Assembly: GCA_009760855.2 (NCBI GenBank) | Contig: WPIO01000006.1 | Span: forward strand, 494,001 to 558,000 | Direction of reading: 5' to 3' | Length of the DNA: 64,000 bases | From: Cristatella mucedo | Taxonomy: Eukaryota; Bryozoa; Phylactolaemata; Cristatellidae | Shown: in pieces, positions 49,046 through 59,694 of the stretch | Numbering within the stretch: position 1 is the first letter of the stretch | How the letters are laid out: each line of letters opens with the position of its first letter | Made by a program: the position numbers and the translations under genes | The notes under the pieces: model-generated | Told to the model about the DNA's origin: nothing | What the model saw: only the letters and a program-made list of their open reading frames with translations | The model's database searches: none

Positions 49046-50970
49046 TTATTTCATCAGTTTTGAATTATATTTGAGAAATATCAGTCGAGCTGCATTCTCT
49101 GGCAGAAGTGAACTTCGATGATCACTGAGGACTTCCCCAGCAACACTGAACAAACGTTCTGAAGGTACACTTGTTGGTGGAGCACCCAAATAAACGCGAG
49201 CTACTGTTGCCAGAGCTGGCAGTCGTTCCCTGTTCTGTCTCCACCACTGTAGTGGATCAGCCTCTCTGTTTATTAATGGCTCTGCCAAGTATTTGTTCAG
49301 CTGACTGTCAATGTCTGGTTGTTGCTCACTGCCTGTGGTACCAGCAGTAGATTGAACAATGTCATCAAAACATTCCCAAAGTACTGATGATTGAGAAGAA
49401 TTATCCAGCCGGGCTTGCTTGGCTGGAATTTCTTCATTTGTGTCAACCTGCCGCTCAGACTGATTTTTTTGTGGCTTCCATCTTGCACAGTTTCTATCTG
49501 CCCTGTCAATTCATTGAATGCAAGCAGAACCCTTGCTTTTGTAGCTGTCAGTGTAGCTTCTGATGAGAAGAATTTTGTTTTGAATCGTGGATCAATCATT
49601 GTCGCCACTGTATACAGGGCTTCCTGCTCGATACTGTCAAAGCGTTCATTCAATGAGTTGATTAGGGTTGACCTCATAGTCTTTACACCTGCATCTGTGC
49701 AGTCCTTCTTCAACAGGTTCCGCAGAGCTGTTACAATAGGAATAACTAGTGATATACGTGCTGCTTCACGGCTAACTTCTCTTGTTGCCTCTTCAAACGG
49801 AGCAAGCACGGACACAGCATTTTCAGCCACGGACCACTGATGTGCAGTTGGGCAGGAAGTGCCAACGACTTCTGAACAGTAGAGGGTTAATGCACGACGC
49901 TGTTCACATAGACGACGCAGCATGTAAAACGTTGAGTTCCATCTTGTGCTCACGTCTTGTAACAGCTGGTGGTCTGGCAAACCCAGTTCAGCCTGCAACT
50001 CCTTGAACCGACCACTCGCAGATGAAGAATGTTTAAAATGACCAACTAATTTCTTTCCGATACTTATTATGTCTGATACTCCCCGCTGACTGAGCAATCC
50101 GTCATGCACACATAACTGCATGGTATGTGCAAAGCACCCGAAGCTTTTTATGTTGGCATCACGAAAACATTTTGATATGTTCGCCGCATTGTCTCGAAGT
50201 ACGACATGACAGCGTCCAAAGCTAATGTTCCATTTGTCAAGCATCTGCTGAAAGGCAGTCATCAGTCCAGCAGCAGTGTGATGACCAGCAAATGGCATGC
50301 AATCCAACACAAAACTCATGTTTTCAAACTCCTCTGTCAGCCAATGGGCAGTTAAGCCCATGAATGATTGCACAGTATTGTCTGCTGTCCATGTATCAGT
50401 GGTAAAGGACAGAAACGGAGTAGTTGCTGGATCGAGTATTACCAACAGCTGGGTGCAAACTTCATCATTAATTTCAGGAATGACTCTCTCTGCAAAATAT
50501 TTTCGTGATGGAACAGTGTAACGCCTCTCTAAAACTCCCATGAGTTCAACAAAGCCTGCCTTCTCAACAATCTGAACCGGTTGCATATCTGTTATTATCA
50601 TCTTAGCAATGGCACGGTGAATTCTCACTGATGAGCTGTTATTGATATCCCATACTTTCATGCATGCAACTTGTTCGGGAATCGTTTTCTGGATCATGAC
50701 TTTGCCTATTGCACCAGGTGTAACATTCGGCAGTGCTGCAGTTTCAGCCTTCTTCTTTGCATTAGCAATTTTGGTTTGCATTTCGTTGTATTCTTTATAA
50801 TGTTTTGAGCGAAGATGTGTCAGCATGGCCGAAGTTGAAAATTTTTTGGGCTCATCTGGTTTACCACGTGACAAGATGCTTGGACACAGCAAACACTGGG
50901 ATTTTGAGCTGTCACCGTCCTTTTCTCTGAAGTATTCCCAAACTGGACTGTTTTTCATTTTGTCTGTCAT
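49046..50970 (-). pseudogene. hAT transposase (BED zinc finger, ZBED1-like), one frameshift
   Basis: Starts at MTDKMKNSPVWEYF at 50970. The BED finger covers about residues 8-60, with W-x-x-F, Cys-x2-Cys (QCLLC) and His-x4-His (HLRSKH). The catalytic core includes the TDTWT segment near residue 190 and LRDNAANISK near residue 260, regions that hold acidic residues in hAT enzymes. The hATC dimerisation region has WWRQN, PSERLFSVAGEVLSDHRS and LIFLKYN (to 49046). The frame breaks once, at a T7 run on the plus strand (49464-49470). Past it the correct frame continues through LWECFDDIV and QLNKYLAEPLINREADP into the hATC part. The broken frame runs to a stop at 49297. The enzyme would excise and reinsert the element by binding its ends. 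One homopolymer base is the only visible lesion, so it may be recent or a sequencing error. Confidence 0.9.
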
Positions 50971-51825
50971 CTAGTTAAAAATAAAACACAATTAAAAGAC
51001 TTTTGGATTTATTTATAAGGCCGCCCTTTACGCGTATAGCCAGCAATTTATGCGCACTGCACGCACACACACGCATTCTCCACGGCAGTCACACTGACCT
51101 GGTCCTATGTACAGAATTCAAATACGTGAATGCAGCAGCCCCGTTTTAGGTTACGTACTTCAGCGGGGCGCGATTAACTGCCAAAAGCTGTCGCGGCACA
51201 CCAGACCAACCAAAATGTGTTCAGTGACTTCTGTAGTGACGCGGTCTGGCGCTAGCAACACTGCGCACTACGCAAAACTCAAATTTCGGAAAAAAGCGCA
51301 AAAGATATACAGTGCTAGTGGTGTTGTTACCTGCATGGATTTGCAAGTTGTCTCGCCTTGGCTGCAGAGTGACTGCTATTGCAATGAAGGTATACCGTGA
51401 AGAAGTTCCGCACGCTTCCGCCAAGTGCGGCTTCGTGAGACCAAATGCACTGCGAACGAATCTATGGTGCGGCCTGACCGACGACGGGCTGCCGCTCGCA
51501 GCGTTCCGCTCTGACGTCTGAGAATCTAACCGCGCTCGGAAACGTTCCGCCGCGAGCCGAGGTCAAAACCATGTCGTTACGACCTGACGTCGGAGTGCTC
51601 AATCAGCGTCTGAACGTCCTCTCGGCCTCCCCACCCTCTCCCGACGCAGAGCGCAGGGACGTCGGGCCAGCTCCTTCCTCTTATAAATGGAACGAGTAAT
51701 ATATTCAACCAAAATTCGAAAAATCCGGCCAAATCCGGCCAAGTTTTGGCCGGAGCCGGAGCCGGAGCCGGATTTGTAAATTGGCCGGAATTCGGCCGGA
51801 GCCGGAGCCGAATTCCGGTACAGCC

Positions 51826-51828
<3 letters not shown>
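50971..51828. other. hAT 5' non-coding region and right end
   Basis: Non-coding part upstream of the transposase, GC-rich at 51380-51660, with a TTATAAATGG box near 51681. The right end has stacked CCGGAGCCGGAGCCGG units (51742-51812) and the terminal repeat. It probably contains the transposase promoter; short frames here are not genes. Confidence 0.65.
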
Positions 51829-51904
<76 letters not shown>

Positions 51905-51908
51905 CGTA

Positions 51909-51950
<42 letters not shown>

Positions 51951-52012
51951 CGTAGTATATATATATATATATATATTAGGGCTGTATATATATATATATA
52001 TATACACTCCTA
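51829..52012. repeat. interrupted (TA)n array with an orphan hAT tip
   Basis: Four TA stretches separated by two copies of AGCGTAGTATATA (51903, 51950) and by TTAGGGCTGTATATA at 51976. The last contains the first 10 bases of the adjacent hAT terminal repeat, TAGGGCTGTA (51977-51986), with no element attached. Confidence 0.9.
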
Positions 52013-52327
52013 TCGAAGCACTCAGCCTCGTCCTCCTCCTTTAGCCTTCTATCGCCGATCGGTGGAAACTCATTGATCGTTTGTGAGTGTATACAATTTT
52101 TCAAATTTAATCGGTTCTTCTGCATAAGCTTAATAGCAAGTTACAATTTGGCTGCTTCGTAGCCGCTTTCGTTAGCTGGATGTTCAGCATTCATTTTCAC
52201 TGGTGAGCTGGATCCAGAAGCAAGACAGAAAGTTTCGTTGAAAGCTCGGTCTACACACGCTCACATGCCTGCTTTGAACCTCTTCGGTTGACTGGAAAAG
52301 TCTGCTGGCACCACACATTCACTTTAC

Positions 52328-52429
52328 GAAAGAATGCGTCGCGAGCAAGGCTGCCCTCGTGTGTCAGCAGCGACGACGTCAGCATCGCGACAGAGGATTC
52401 CTCAATGTTGTGCTTGGGTTGTCTGCATT
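52328..52429 (-). CDS. possible short phase 1-1 exon upstream in gene A
   Basis: Minus-strand acceptor TCTCATTCAG and donor C|GTAAAG enclose 102 bp with an open frame CRQPKHNIEESSVAMLTSSL followed by LTHEGSLARDAFF. The phase is 1-1 like the confident exons. I recognise no domain and it contains a single Cys. Support is limited to splice borders and phase. Confidence 0.35.
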
Positions 52430-52512
52430 CTGAATGAGACAGGCTCATTTTACGGTAGGGTGCAGAATAGGGCAAAAGATCTGGAGTAAATTTAAAAAAA
52501 AGAAAATTCTTT

Positions 52513-52675
52513 CTGATTCAGCAGCCTCTTTTTGTTTAGTGACGAAAGAGCCTTTATGGCTATCACCACCGCTTAAATCGGCAACAAAGGATCGGCTATC
52601 ACAGAATTTGAACCCACGACCCCGGGGGCCGAGGTCGTGAAAAGCAACCGCCTTACCTAGTGTGCCATCAGGAGA
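52513..52675 (-). repeat. SINE-B copy
   Basis: Minus strand: head TGATGGCACACTAGGTAAGG, CGACCTCGGCCCCCGGGGTC, GTCGTGGGTTCAAATTCTGT, then TATCACCACC-type body in the opposite sense and the end AAAAAGAGGCTGCTGAATCA. Complete. Confidence 0.85.
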
Positions 52676-52909
52676 GAAGCTCAAAGTCTGACTGTAGCTC
52701 CAGCTGCTGTTGTCCTAGTACTGCTCATTTTAACCGGACCCATTGTCGTGGGTCTCGCCGAAAATTTGAAGAGTTTTTTGGCATGCAGCGGAACCAAACC
52801 AGCACGGGATGACGAGTGGACTAGCTGCTTTTCTGGGGGTATCCTAAATTATTCAAATATATTCTCTGCGGCTTATGATTTGTGTTACTCGCTCGCAGAC
52901 TTGACCAGT

Positions 52910-54830
52910 ATAATAATAATAATAATAATATTAAGAATAATAATGCACTAGATAAAGCGCCCTCAGAGAACTCAATATCTTTCTAGGCGCTTTACATTTG
53001 CTGCATAGGGAAACACGATTGAATGCTGAGTAATATCATGCTTGATAAACAACATGAATAACGTGGTTAGAGGCGACATGCACAGGGTCAGCATGCAAAT
53101 GTGGTTAGTGGTAGCATGCACAGTGTCAGCACGCATAAGCACACAAAGGACGAATCACGGGAACCCACTAAATGCTGTCCTAAATAGGTGTGTTTTTAAG
53201 TTCTTTTTAAATGTGGTCAGGTCAGGCGATGTTCTGACGCAGGTCGGGAGGGAGTTCCAAGCTTTGGGAGCTAACGAAATGCACGGTCTTCAAAGGATTT
53301 GAGGTTTGTATAAGGTATTGGTAAACTGTTGGATTCCGAAAAGCGGGTGGTACGATGCTTGGCCTGGTGGGAGAGTAGATCTGAGAGATAGGCTGGAGCC
53401 AAAGAATGAAGTGACCTAAAAGTGAGCGACTAAACCTTGAAGTCGGTCCGTTGCTTGAATGGAAGCCAGTGCAGGTCGGCGAGAAGTGATGTGATGCGGC
53501 AACTGCGACGCTCGCGACAGACAAGCCTAGTGGCGAAGTTTTGCACCATCTGTAATAGCCTGATTGCACGTTCTGGTAGGCCAGCAAGCTACAAAAGCCA
53601 AGACGGGATGTCACAAATGCACAGACCAACTTAGACGTGCTATCCTTATCTAAACAATCCCGAATCTGTTATCAATGCTATGTAGCAGAATGTAGGCCGA
53701 CTTGACTGTGGAGCTGATGTGGTCGTCTAACGAGAGGTCACTTTGAAACACACTAGGTAAGGCAGCTGCTTTCACGACCTCGGTCCCGAGGTCGTGGGTT
53801 CAATTCCTGCAGTGGGCGATCCTTTATCGCCACTGCAAGCGGTGGTGATAGCCGTAAAAGGCTCTTCTGTCGCTATACAAAAAGAGGCTGTTTAATCAGC
53901 TAGGATGACAACTAGATTTCGAGCTGACTCAACAGGAGATATGCCGGCAGAGCCAATTTTTAGCATCAGCCTTTCCAATTTCCGAATCACACTGGGTTTT
54001 CCCATAACTAATAAGTTAGTTTTATCATCGTTTAGTTTTGGAAAATTTGCTGCCATCCATGTGCGGATTTCATCAATACAAGCAGCAAGTGAGTTGAGAG
54101 AATTCAAGGTGCTCGAAGGCTGGGAGGGATCAAAGCAAAGGTACAACTGAGTGTCATCTACATAGAAGTGAAAGCCTAGATTGAGCTTGGCAATCTCATC
54201 AGCAAGAGGGAGAGTATAAACCGTGAAAAGAACCGGACCTAGCACAGAGCCCTGAGGTACCCCGAATTTCAGAGGTAGCTCGGATGATCTTTGTCTATTC
54301 ACGTCAATACTCGGAGTCTGCCACTGAGATAGGACCTTAACCATCGCAGAGCAGTGCCAGTGATGCCAAGGCGAGCTGAAAGGTGCTCTAGAAGAACTTG
54401 GGGGATCAATAGTATCAAAAGCTGATGAAAGATTGAGCAAAACAAGCAGAGACACTCTACCTACGTCTGCATTTCTATGTGGGTCGTTGTACACCCTAAG
54501 CAATGCTGACTCTGTGGAGTGATTAGCTCTAAAGCCGGACTGGAACTTACTAGCAAGGTTTGAAGTTTCAATATATGAGTTCAGCTGTTCCGTCACGACC
54601 CGTTCCAGTGTCTTTTATGAGAATGGTAGAAGGGAGACTGGGTAGTAGTTGCTCAAGTTCTCTTGGTCTTGTTTCGCTTTCTTGAGAAGTGGCCTGGCCA
54701 CAGCCTTTTTGAATGGTGCTGGGACATGACCTGAGGCTAATGACATATTAATGACGTTAGTTATGCATGGCAGCAGCACATCAATGCAACGTATCAAGAG
54801 CACTTTTACTATTTCATGTTCCGCTTTTCC
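52910..54830 (-). mobile_element. LINE-A copy with most of the reverse transcriptase, nested SINE-B
   Basis: The longest well-preserved LINE-A here. From 5' to 3' on the minus strand: pre-RT segment HVPAPFKKAVARPLLKKA (54700), NLSNYYPVSLLPFS (54620), SGFRANHSTESALLRVYND (54500), LLNLSSAFDTID (54430), [13 protein letters not shown] (54240), [13 protein letters not shown] (54170), LNDDKTNLLVMGKPS (54010), then SINE-B. The carboxy terminus, stem-loop and (AAT)n (52910-52930) follow. The catalytic LDLS Asp is Asn, and a +1 shift follows IDP near 54400 (GATCCCCCAAGTT instead of GATCACAAAGTT), so the copy is inactive. The YADD motif is YVDD, a change known in other elements. The endonuclease is absent. 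Confidence 0.9.
53757..53900 (+). repeat. SINE-B copy nested in LINE-A
   Basis: Plus-strand copy: CACTAGGTAAGGCAGCTGCT at the head, GAGGTCGTGGGTTCAATTCC at the B-box, GCGGTGGTGATAGCCGTAAA, GTCGCTATACAAAAAGAGGC, ending TTTAATCAGCTAGG. LINE-A sequence resumes at TGACAACTAGATTTCGAGC. Confidence 0.88.
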
Positions 54831-54834
54831 ATTT

Positions 54835-55215
54835 TAAATCAAAGATCAAATATATTCTGACGTAGTTAGTGTTTCAGGAGTATGAATGTGCCGAAAGATG
54901 GCACATCACTTAAAATCCTCGCTAATAATTAGCATTCCCTCCGAAAACGAAACGCATACATAACTGCTGGTGAGATTATTAGGCATTATAACATGGCGAA
55001 CGAGTTCTTTGTTAAATTATTATACGTCTATGCCTACAGAGGGATTTCACAGAGCGAGGGGGTATATAGAGCGCTCTACCGTAGGTACGAACGAGCGTGA
55101 ATAAGTAAATCAAGGAGGACCTTACTCACGAGGACTAATTCTCGAGGACTAATAGCTCCAGTGTCCGGATTGCAGAGAGTGATAGTGAGTCTAAGGACGT
55201 GAGATATTGCAAGGC
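54835..55215. other. no gene recognised
   Basis: AT-rich unassigned stretch between LINE-A and the hAT derivative. Confidence 0.4.
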
Positions 55216-55219
55216 TGAG

Positions 55220-56350
55220 CACAATAATGTTGTTATTGTATTCAATGTTCTGATATTTAGCAATTAATATATTGCAACATTCAATTCCAAAAATACAGTA
55301 TATTGCCATGTTCCATGTCACCAATTCAACATATTGCACCTCTTACACATCACATATTACAATTTATTGTCTGTGATTTTACCAGTCATCTTCATATTCT
55401 TCTTTGTTCTCTTTGTTATCATCAGCTGTCTCTGAGTCATTCTCATTCACAATCAAGGCGATCAGAGCCAAATTTCACTGTAACTTGTTTTAATTCACTA
55501 AAAGCAGTGCCTCTAAGGTTCTGTGTTGCAAACTACGACGTAGAGGACAGAATACTTGCTTCGCTATGGAGAGAAGTCTCTCCACCTCACATGATGTTGA
55601 AAGCAAGAAGCGTGTGCTGATGTACTTGCTGCATGCTTTCTTCTCTTCAACACGCCGTGGCTTGAGAGCTCGCTCAGCAAAAGACAATTGAGCACCATCA
55701 TCTACAGCTTCTTCCAAGTCCTGTCTGCAGGTAGAGCATTCGTTCAATAGCACGTTCTTCATGAGTTGTAAGATTTTTTTACAGCCTTCACCAGCTTGAA
55801 CATATATTTCTTGAGTATTTTGACAGAGATTGGTTGCAGTTTCGTATTGCTCGGGTGAGTTCTTTTTTCCGAACAGTTCCACAAATGCATTTCCACGTAT
55901 TGGCTTCACAACCAATAAGATTCTTGCCAAAGTAAAGCTGAGAGACCGTGTTGTCAGGTGGGGAAGTAGGACGAGAACTTGAACTCAATATCAAAGCTAG
56001 CGACCTCCGAGACAAAAGAAACGGCGCCACCACGATTGTACAAGATTGCGCACTTGGACAATTGCGATTTGTTAACAATGATTTCTATGCATATATGTCC
56101 GGAGAGGATTTTAATTGGATCTTTTCAAATGTAAGAAGTCAATCTATGCACGTTTATGTATTACGCATCACGTGACAGAGACGAATAGGTTTATAATAAT
56201 ACCTTAACATATTGAATATCAAAATATATTGTCAAATATATTGGTATCGTCAATGAATTCCGTACAATATATTGATATTTTCAACCGAATCAGCACAATA
56301 TATTGTTGCTAATATATGTCAGTATATTTTATCTACAATGTATTGTTGTG
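55220..56350 (-). mobile_element. hAT deletion derivative (non-autonomous)
   Basis: Minus-strand frames encode only the two extremities of a hAT-type protein. One is a BED-like finger at about 55830-55905 (WKCICGTVRKK, continuing in another frame as QYETATNLCQNTQEIY). The other is a hATC-type end at 55490-55610 (RFLLSTSCEVERLLSIAKQV, RTLEALLLVN). The catalytic middle is missing. The ends 55220-55290 and 56285-56350 are imperfect inverted repeats (CACAATAATGTTGTTATTGTA versus CACAACAATACATTGTAG, both with TTAGCAA and AATATATTG inside), and AATATATTG recurs many times near the right end. No target duplication was found, so the limits are approximate. Confidence 0.55.
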
Positions 56351-56789
56351 CAGACTATCTGATAGTGATAACTAAGACATTAGTATCTAAGATAGCGAGC
56401 CTGAGGTCGATAATCAGTGGAGCTTCGCACGACCGTGAATAAATCATCAGTGAACAAGAGTGCTTAAACGATGAACAGGGGAAGGATCTGATATAATGTA
56501 ACAAACATCTCAGTTACAATTAGATACGATTGGCTTATTTGTTTTTGTAAGCATGAGAAGTTCTGCTTGTATGAGATTTAAATGCTTGTTTCGTATCCTT
56601 TCGCCATTTGCATCACTGCCTTCCGTCTAGATGGTTTGTGTTTCAGCAAACCAGCGTCGTTTCGTCATGTTATTCCTTACCTGTCCTTCAGATGCATTTC
56701 GCTCCTGTGCGCCACCAGCTCAAAAGCTTCGAAGTGCATTAATGACCACGGCTTATGTATTCAACTATCTTGTATCCATCCGTAATTAC
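56351..56789. other. no gene recognised
   Basis: Unassigned. A plus-strand frame at 56582-56785 lacks domain support. Confidence 0.4.
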
Positions 56790-57270
56790 AAAGCCATATG
56801 ACTAATTGGGTGCTACTAAGGAGAGTTTTCCATAGAGCACACAATGTCGATGTGACTTTCGGTAAGCACCCTGTAGCCAATAGATTTCATCTCGTGCAGC
56901 AACGAGAAAGTGAGAAACACAGACGAGTCATGAGGATAGTCACGGAAGTAAGAAGCCTAAGCGAGTCAGAAAGGCAGTCGAGAAAGTGAGTAGTATGAAA
57001 GTAGCAGCTCAGGACTCATGGAAAGGATTGCCACAGTCAGGAGCAGTAGAGCGGATGTCGTTGTAAGCCATGTGGAATTGATTTACATAGTCTAGGACCT
57101 ACCGAGCAAAAGCTCCAGTGGCTTTTTAGTGTACGAATGAAACAGCTAATCTATTGTCCATGGAGGGCACGAGAGCACCTGATGGCTGAAACCTGTGCAG
57201 CAGCTCAGTTCAGCTAAGTATGAATCAGCCGAGCCATGGCTGGCCTTGTGGGTCAGCTTGAGAATTTTAC
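56790..57270 (-). mobile_element. LINE-B copy, 3' end
   Basis: Minus-strand copy with ACGAGAAAGTGAGAAACACA at the GAGA seed and the segment equivalent to GPRLCKSIPHG and the FHRLQ/RCPPWTIDxLF region up to about 57270. Both coding and non-coding parts are mutated. A 51-bp region around 56940-56990 is repeated imperfectly. Confidence 0.6.
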
Positions 57271-57369
57271 TCTGTACCGGTTGATCAACTGGGTGTCATC
57301 ACAACTCCTTCAGCAAAGGAAAGACATGGCTAAATATCTGGGAATTGATAACTAGCCTGGTAGCTATCT

Positions 57370-58930
57370 TAATAATAATAATAATAATACTGTACTTGAT
57401 AAAGCGCCCTCAGAGAACTCAATATCTTTCTAGGCGCTTTACATTTGCTGCAAAGGGAAATGCAATTGAATGGTAAGATCATGCTTGATAAACAAACAAA
57501 ATGAATAACATGGTTAGGGGTGACATGGACAGGGTCAGCATGCAAATGTCGATAGTGGCAGCATGCACAGTGTCAGCACACATAAGCACACAAAGGACGA
57601 ATCACGGGAACCCACTAAATGCTGTCCTAAATAGGTGTGTTTTTAAGTTCTTTTTAAATTTGGTCAGGTCAGGCGATGTTCTGACGCAGGTCGGGAGGGA
57701 GTTCCAGGCTTTGGGAGCATACCAACTAAATGCACGGTCTCCAAAGGATTTGAGGTTTGTATAAGGTATTGGTAAACTGTTGGATTCCGATTCCAAAAAG
57801 CAGGTGGTACGATGCTTGGCCTGGTGGGAGAGTATATCTGATTGATAGGCTGGATCCAAAGAATGAAGTGACCTAAAAGCGAGCAACAAAACCTTGAAGT
57901 CAATCCTTTGCTTGACTGGTAGTCAGTGCAGGTCGGCCAGAAGTGGAGTAATGTGGCAACTGCAACGCTCACGACAGATAAGCCTAGCTGTCGAATTTTG
58001 CACCAGCTGCAATAGCCTGATCGCAAATGCTGGTAGGCCAGTAAGCAGTGAGTTGCAGAAGTCAAGACGGGATGTCACGAATGCATGAAACAACTTGGAC
58101 GTGGTATCCTTATCTAAACAAGCCCGAATTTTAGCAATGTTATGAAGCTGAAAATAGGCATATTTGACTGTGGAGCTGATATGGTCGTCTAACGAGTAGT
58201 CGCTTTGGAATATGACACCTAGATTTCGAGCTGATTCAACAGGAGACTTGCTGGCAGAGCCAATTTTGAGCGTCAGCCTTTCCAATTTATGAATCACACT
58301 GGATTTTCCCATAACAAGTAAGTTTTATCATCGTTTATTTTTAGAAAATTTGCTGCCATCTATATGCAGATGTCATCAATACATGCAGCGTGTGAGTTTA
58401 GAGAATTCGAGGTGCTCGAAGGCTGGGAGGGATCAAAGTAAAGCTACAACTGAGTGTCCTCCACATAGAAGTGAAAGCCTAGATTGTGCTTGGCAATCAC
58501 ATCAGCAAGAGGGAGAGTATAAACCATGAAAAGAACCAGACCTAGCACGGAACCCTGAGGTACCCCATATTTCAGAGGTAGCTCGGATGATCTTTGTCCA
58601 TTCACGCCATTACTCCGGAGTCTCCCACTGAGATAGGACCTGAGCCACTGCAGAGCAGTGCCAGTGATGCCCAGGTGAGATGAGAGGCGCTCAAGAAGAA
58701 CTTGGGGGATCAATAGTATCAAAAGCTGATGAAAGATTGAGCAAAACAAGCAGAGACACTCTACCTATGTCTGCATCCCTATGTGGGTCGTTGTACACCC
58801 TAAGCAATGCTGACTCTGTGGAGTGATTAGCTCTAAAGCCAGACTGGAACTTACTAGCTAGGTGTGAGGTTTCGATATATGAGTTTAGCTGGTCCGCCAC
58901 GACCCATTCCAGTGTCTTTGATCTTCTTTA
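57370..58930 (-). mobile_element. LINE-A copy, second long copy
   Basis: Minus-strand copy. (AAT)n at 57370-57390, stem-loop, carboxy terminus (57600-58060), MGKSSVIHKLERLTLKIGSA (58310), reverse-transcriptase parts [19 protein letters not shown] (58560), LGFHFYVEDTQL (58460, YADD to YVED), LLNLSSAFDTID (58735) and SGFRANHSTESALLRVYND (58810). It shares with the 54-kb copy both the Asp-to-Asn change and the same +1 shift after IDP (58705). Ends at about 58930 with the ETLEWVV-equivalent. Confidence 0.9.
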
Positions 58931-58934
58931 GTAG

Positions 58935-59515
58935 CTGCAGAAGATCAATGGCTTTTTTTCTGGTAGACCTGCCAAAATGGAATTTATGCAGTCTAGCCAA
59001 GACAAAACAACGGAGCTAGATAAATTTCTAACAAGCTACCATGGTAAATAGTCCTTGTCTTAGATAGGGTTTGAACGTGATGGCTAGCTGTGGAGGCAGT
59101 TTTCTGAATTCAATTTTCCAACGTAAGTTTCTTTCAAAGGGGACACCTGCATTCCGACCACACGGCAACGGTTGCAGAAAGCATAAATCACCAATCATAA
59201 ATTAGAAGAGCAAAGTCAGCTAGTCCAACCTCAAGCTTGGATTTTCCTCTGAGTAGTAGTTCAGCTTTATCGTAATTAAATTCAAGGAGACTGGCATCTA
59301 CTATTTACTTTCGAATATCAGCAAAATAAGCGTAAAGTTTATCATTCGCAACAGAAGATGCCATTAAAACGAAAAATACAGCTTGGTATCGTTGTAATAG
59401 AAGTCATAGCTGATCTCATGGTTCAGAATCATTTTTGCTAATAGGCTCGGTATAACCAGAGAACAGTAAATGATCGAAAATGAACCTTTGCAGAACTCCA
59501 AAGGTGACCGGTCTA
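58935..59515 (-). mobile_element. third LINE-type reverse-transcriptase remnant (LINE-C)
   Basis: Minus-strand frames give KGSFSIIYCSLVIPSLLAKM followed by SYDFYYNDTKLYFSF near 59365-59480, an altered form of the GSxLGP..F..Y and [10 protein letters not shown] motifs. They continue into YYNDTKL-distal decayed sequence to about 58960. It differs from both LINE-A and LINE-B in wording. No 3' end could be assigned. Confidence 0.5.
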
Positions 59516-59519
59516 ATCC

Positions 59520-59690
59520 TGGCTGATTAAACAGCCTCTTCTTGTATAGCAACAAAAGAGCCTTTACGGCTATCACCACCACTTGCAGTGGCGATAAAGA
59601 AACGTCTACTGCAGTAATCGAACCCACGACCTCGGGACTGAGATCGTGAAAACAACCACCTTACCTAGTGTGCCATCACGGCTAACGATG
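59520..59690 (-). repeat. SINE-B copy, near consensus
   Basis: Minus strand: GCCGTGATGGCACACTAGGT, AAGGTGGTTGTTTTCACGAT, CGAGGTCGTGGGTTCGATTA, CACTGCAAGTGGTGGTGATA, GCCGTAAAGGCTCTTTTGTT, and an AAGAGGCTGTTTAATCAGCC end. This copy best shows the order tRNA-like head, body and tail of the family. Confidence 0.9.
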
Positions 59691-59694
59691 GATG

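Larger units (their letters stand above)
48620..51828 (-). mobile_element. near-complete autonomous hAT transposon
   Basis: 3209 bp bounded by 15-bp perfect terminal inverted repeats TAGGGCTGTACCGGA (48620) and its complement ending at 51828. The start TAGGG fits the hAT YARNG terminal consensus. The flanks are TA arrays, and the 8 bp on both sides read ATATATAT, consistent with an 8-bp target duplication but not provable in a TA array. Inside each end are several GGCCGGAGCCGG units. The only gene is a transposase on the minus strand. The element lies between candidate exons of gene A, so in presumed intronic DNA. Confidence 0.9.

Noticed and set aside
49391-50521. Plus-strand frames opposite the transposase
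   Set aside because: Shadows of the hAT transposase coding strand.
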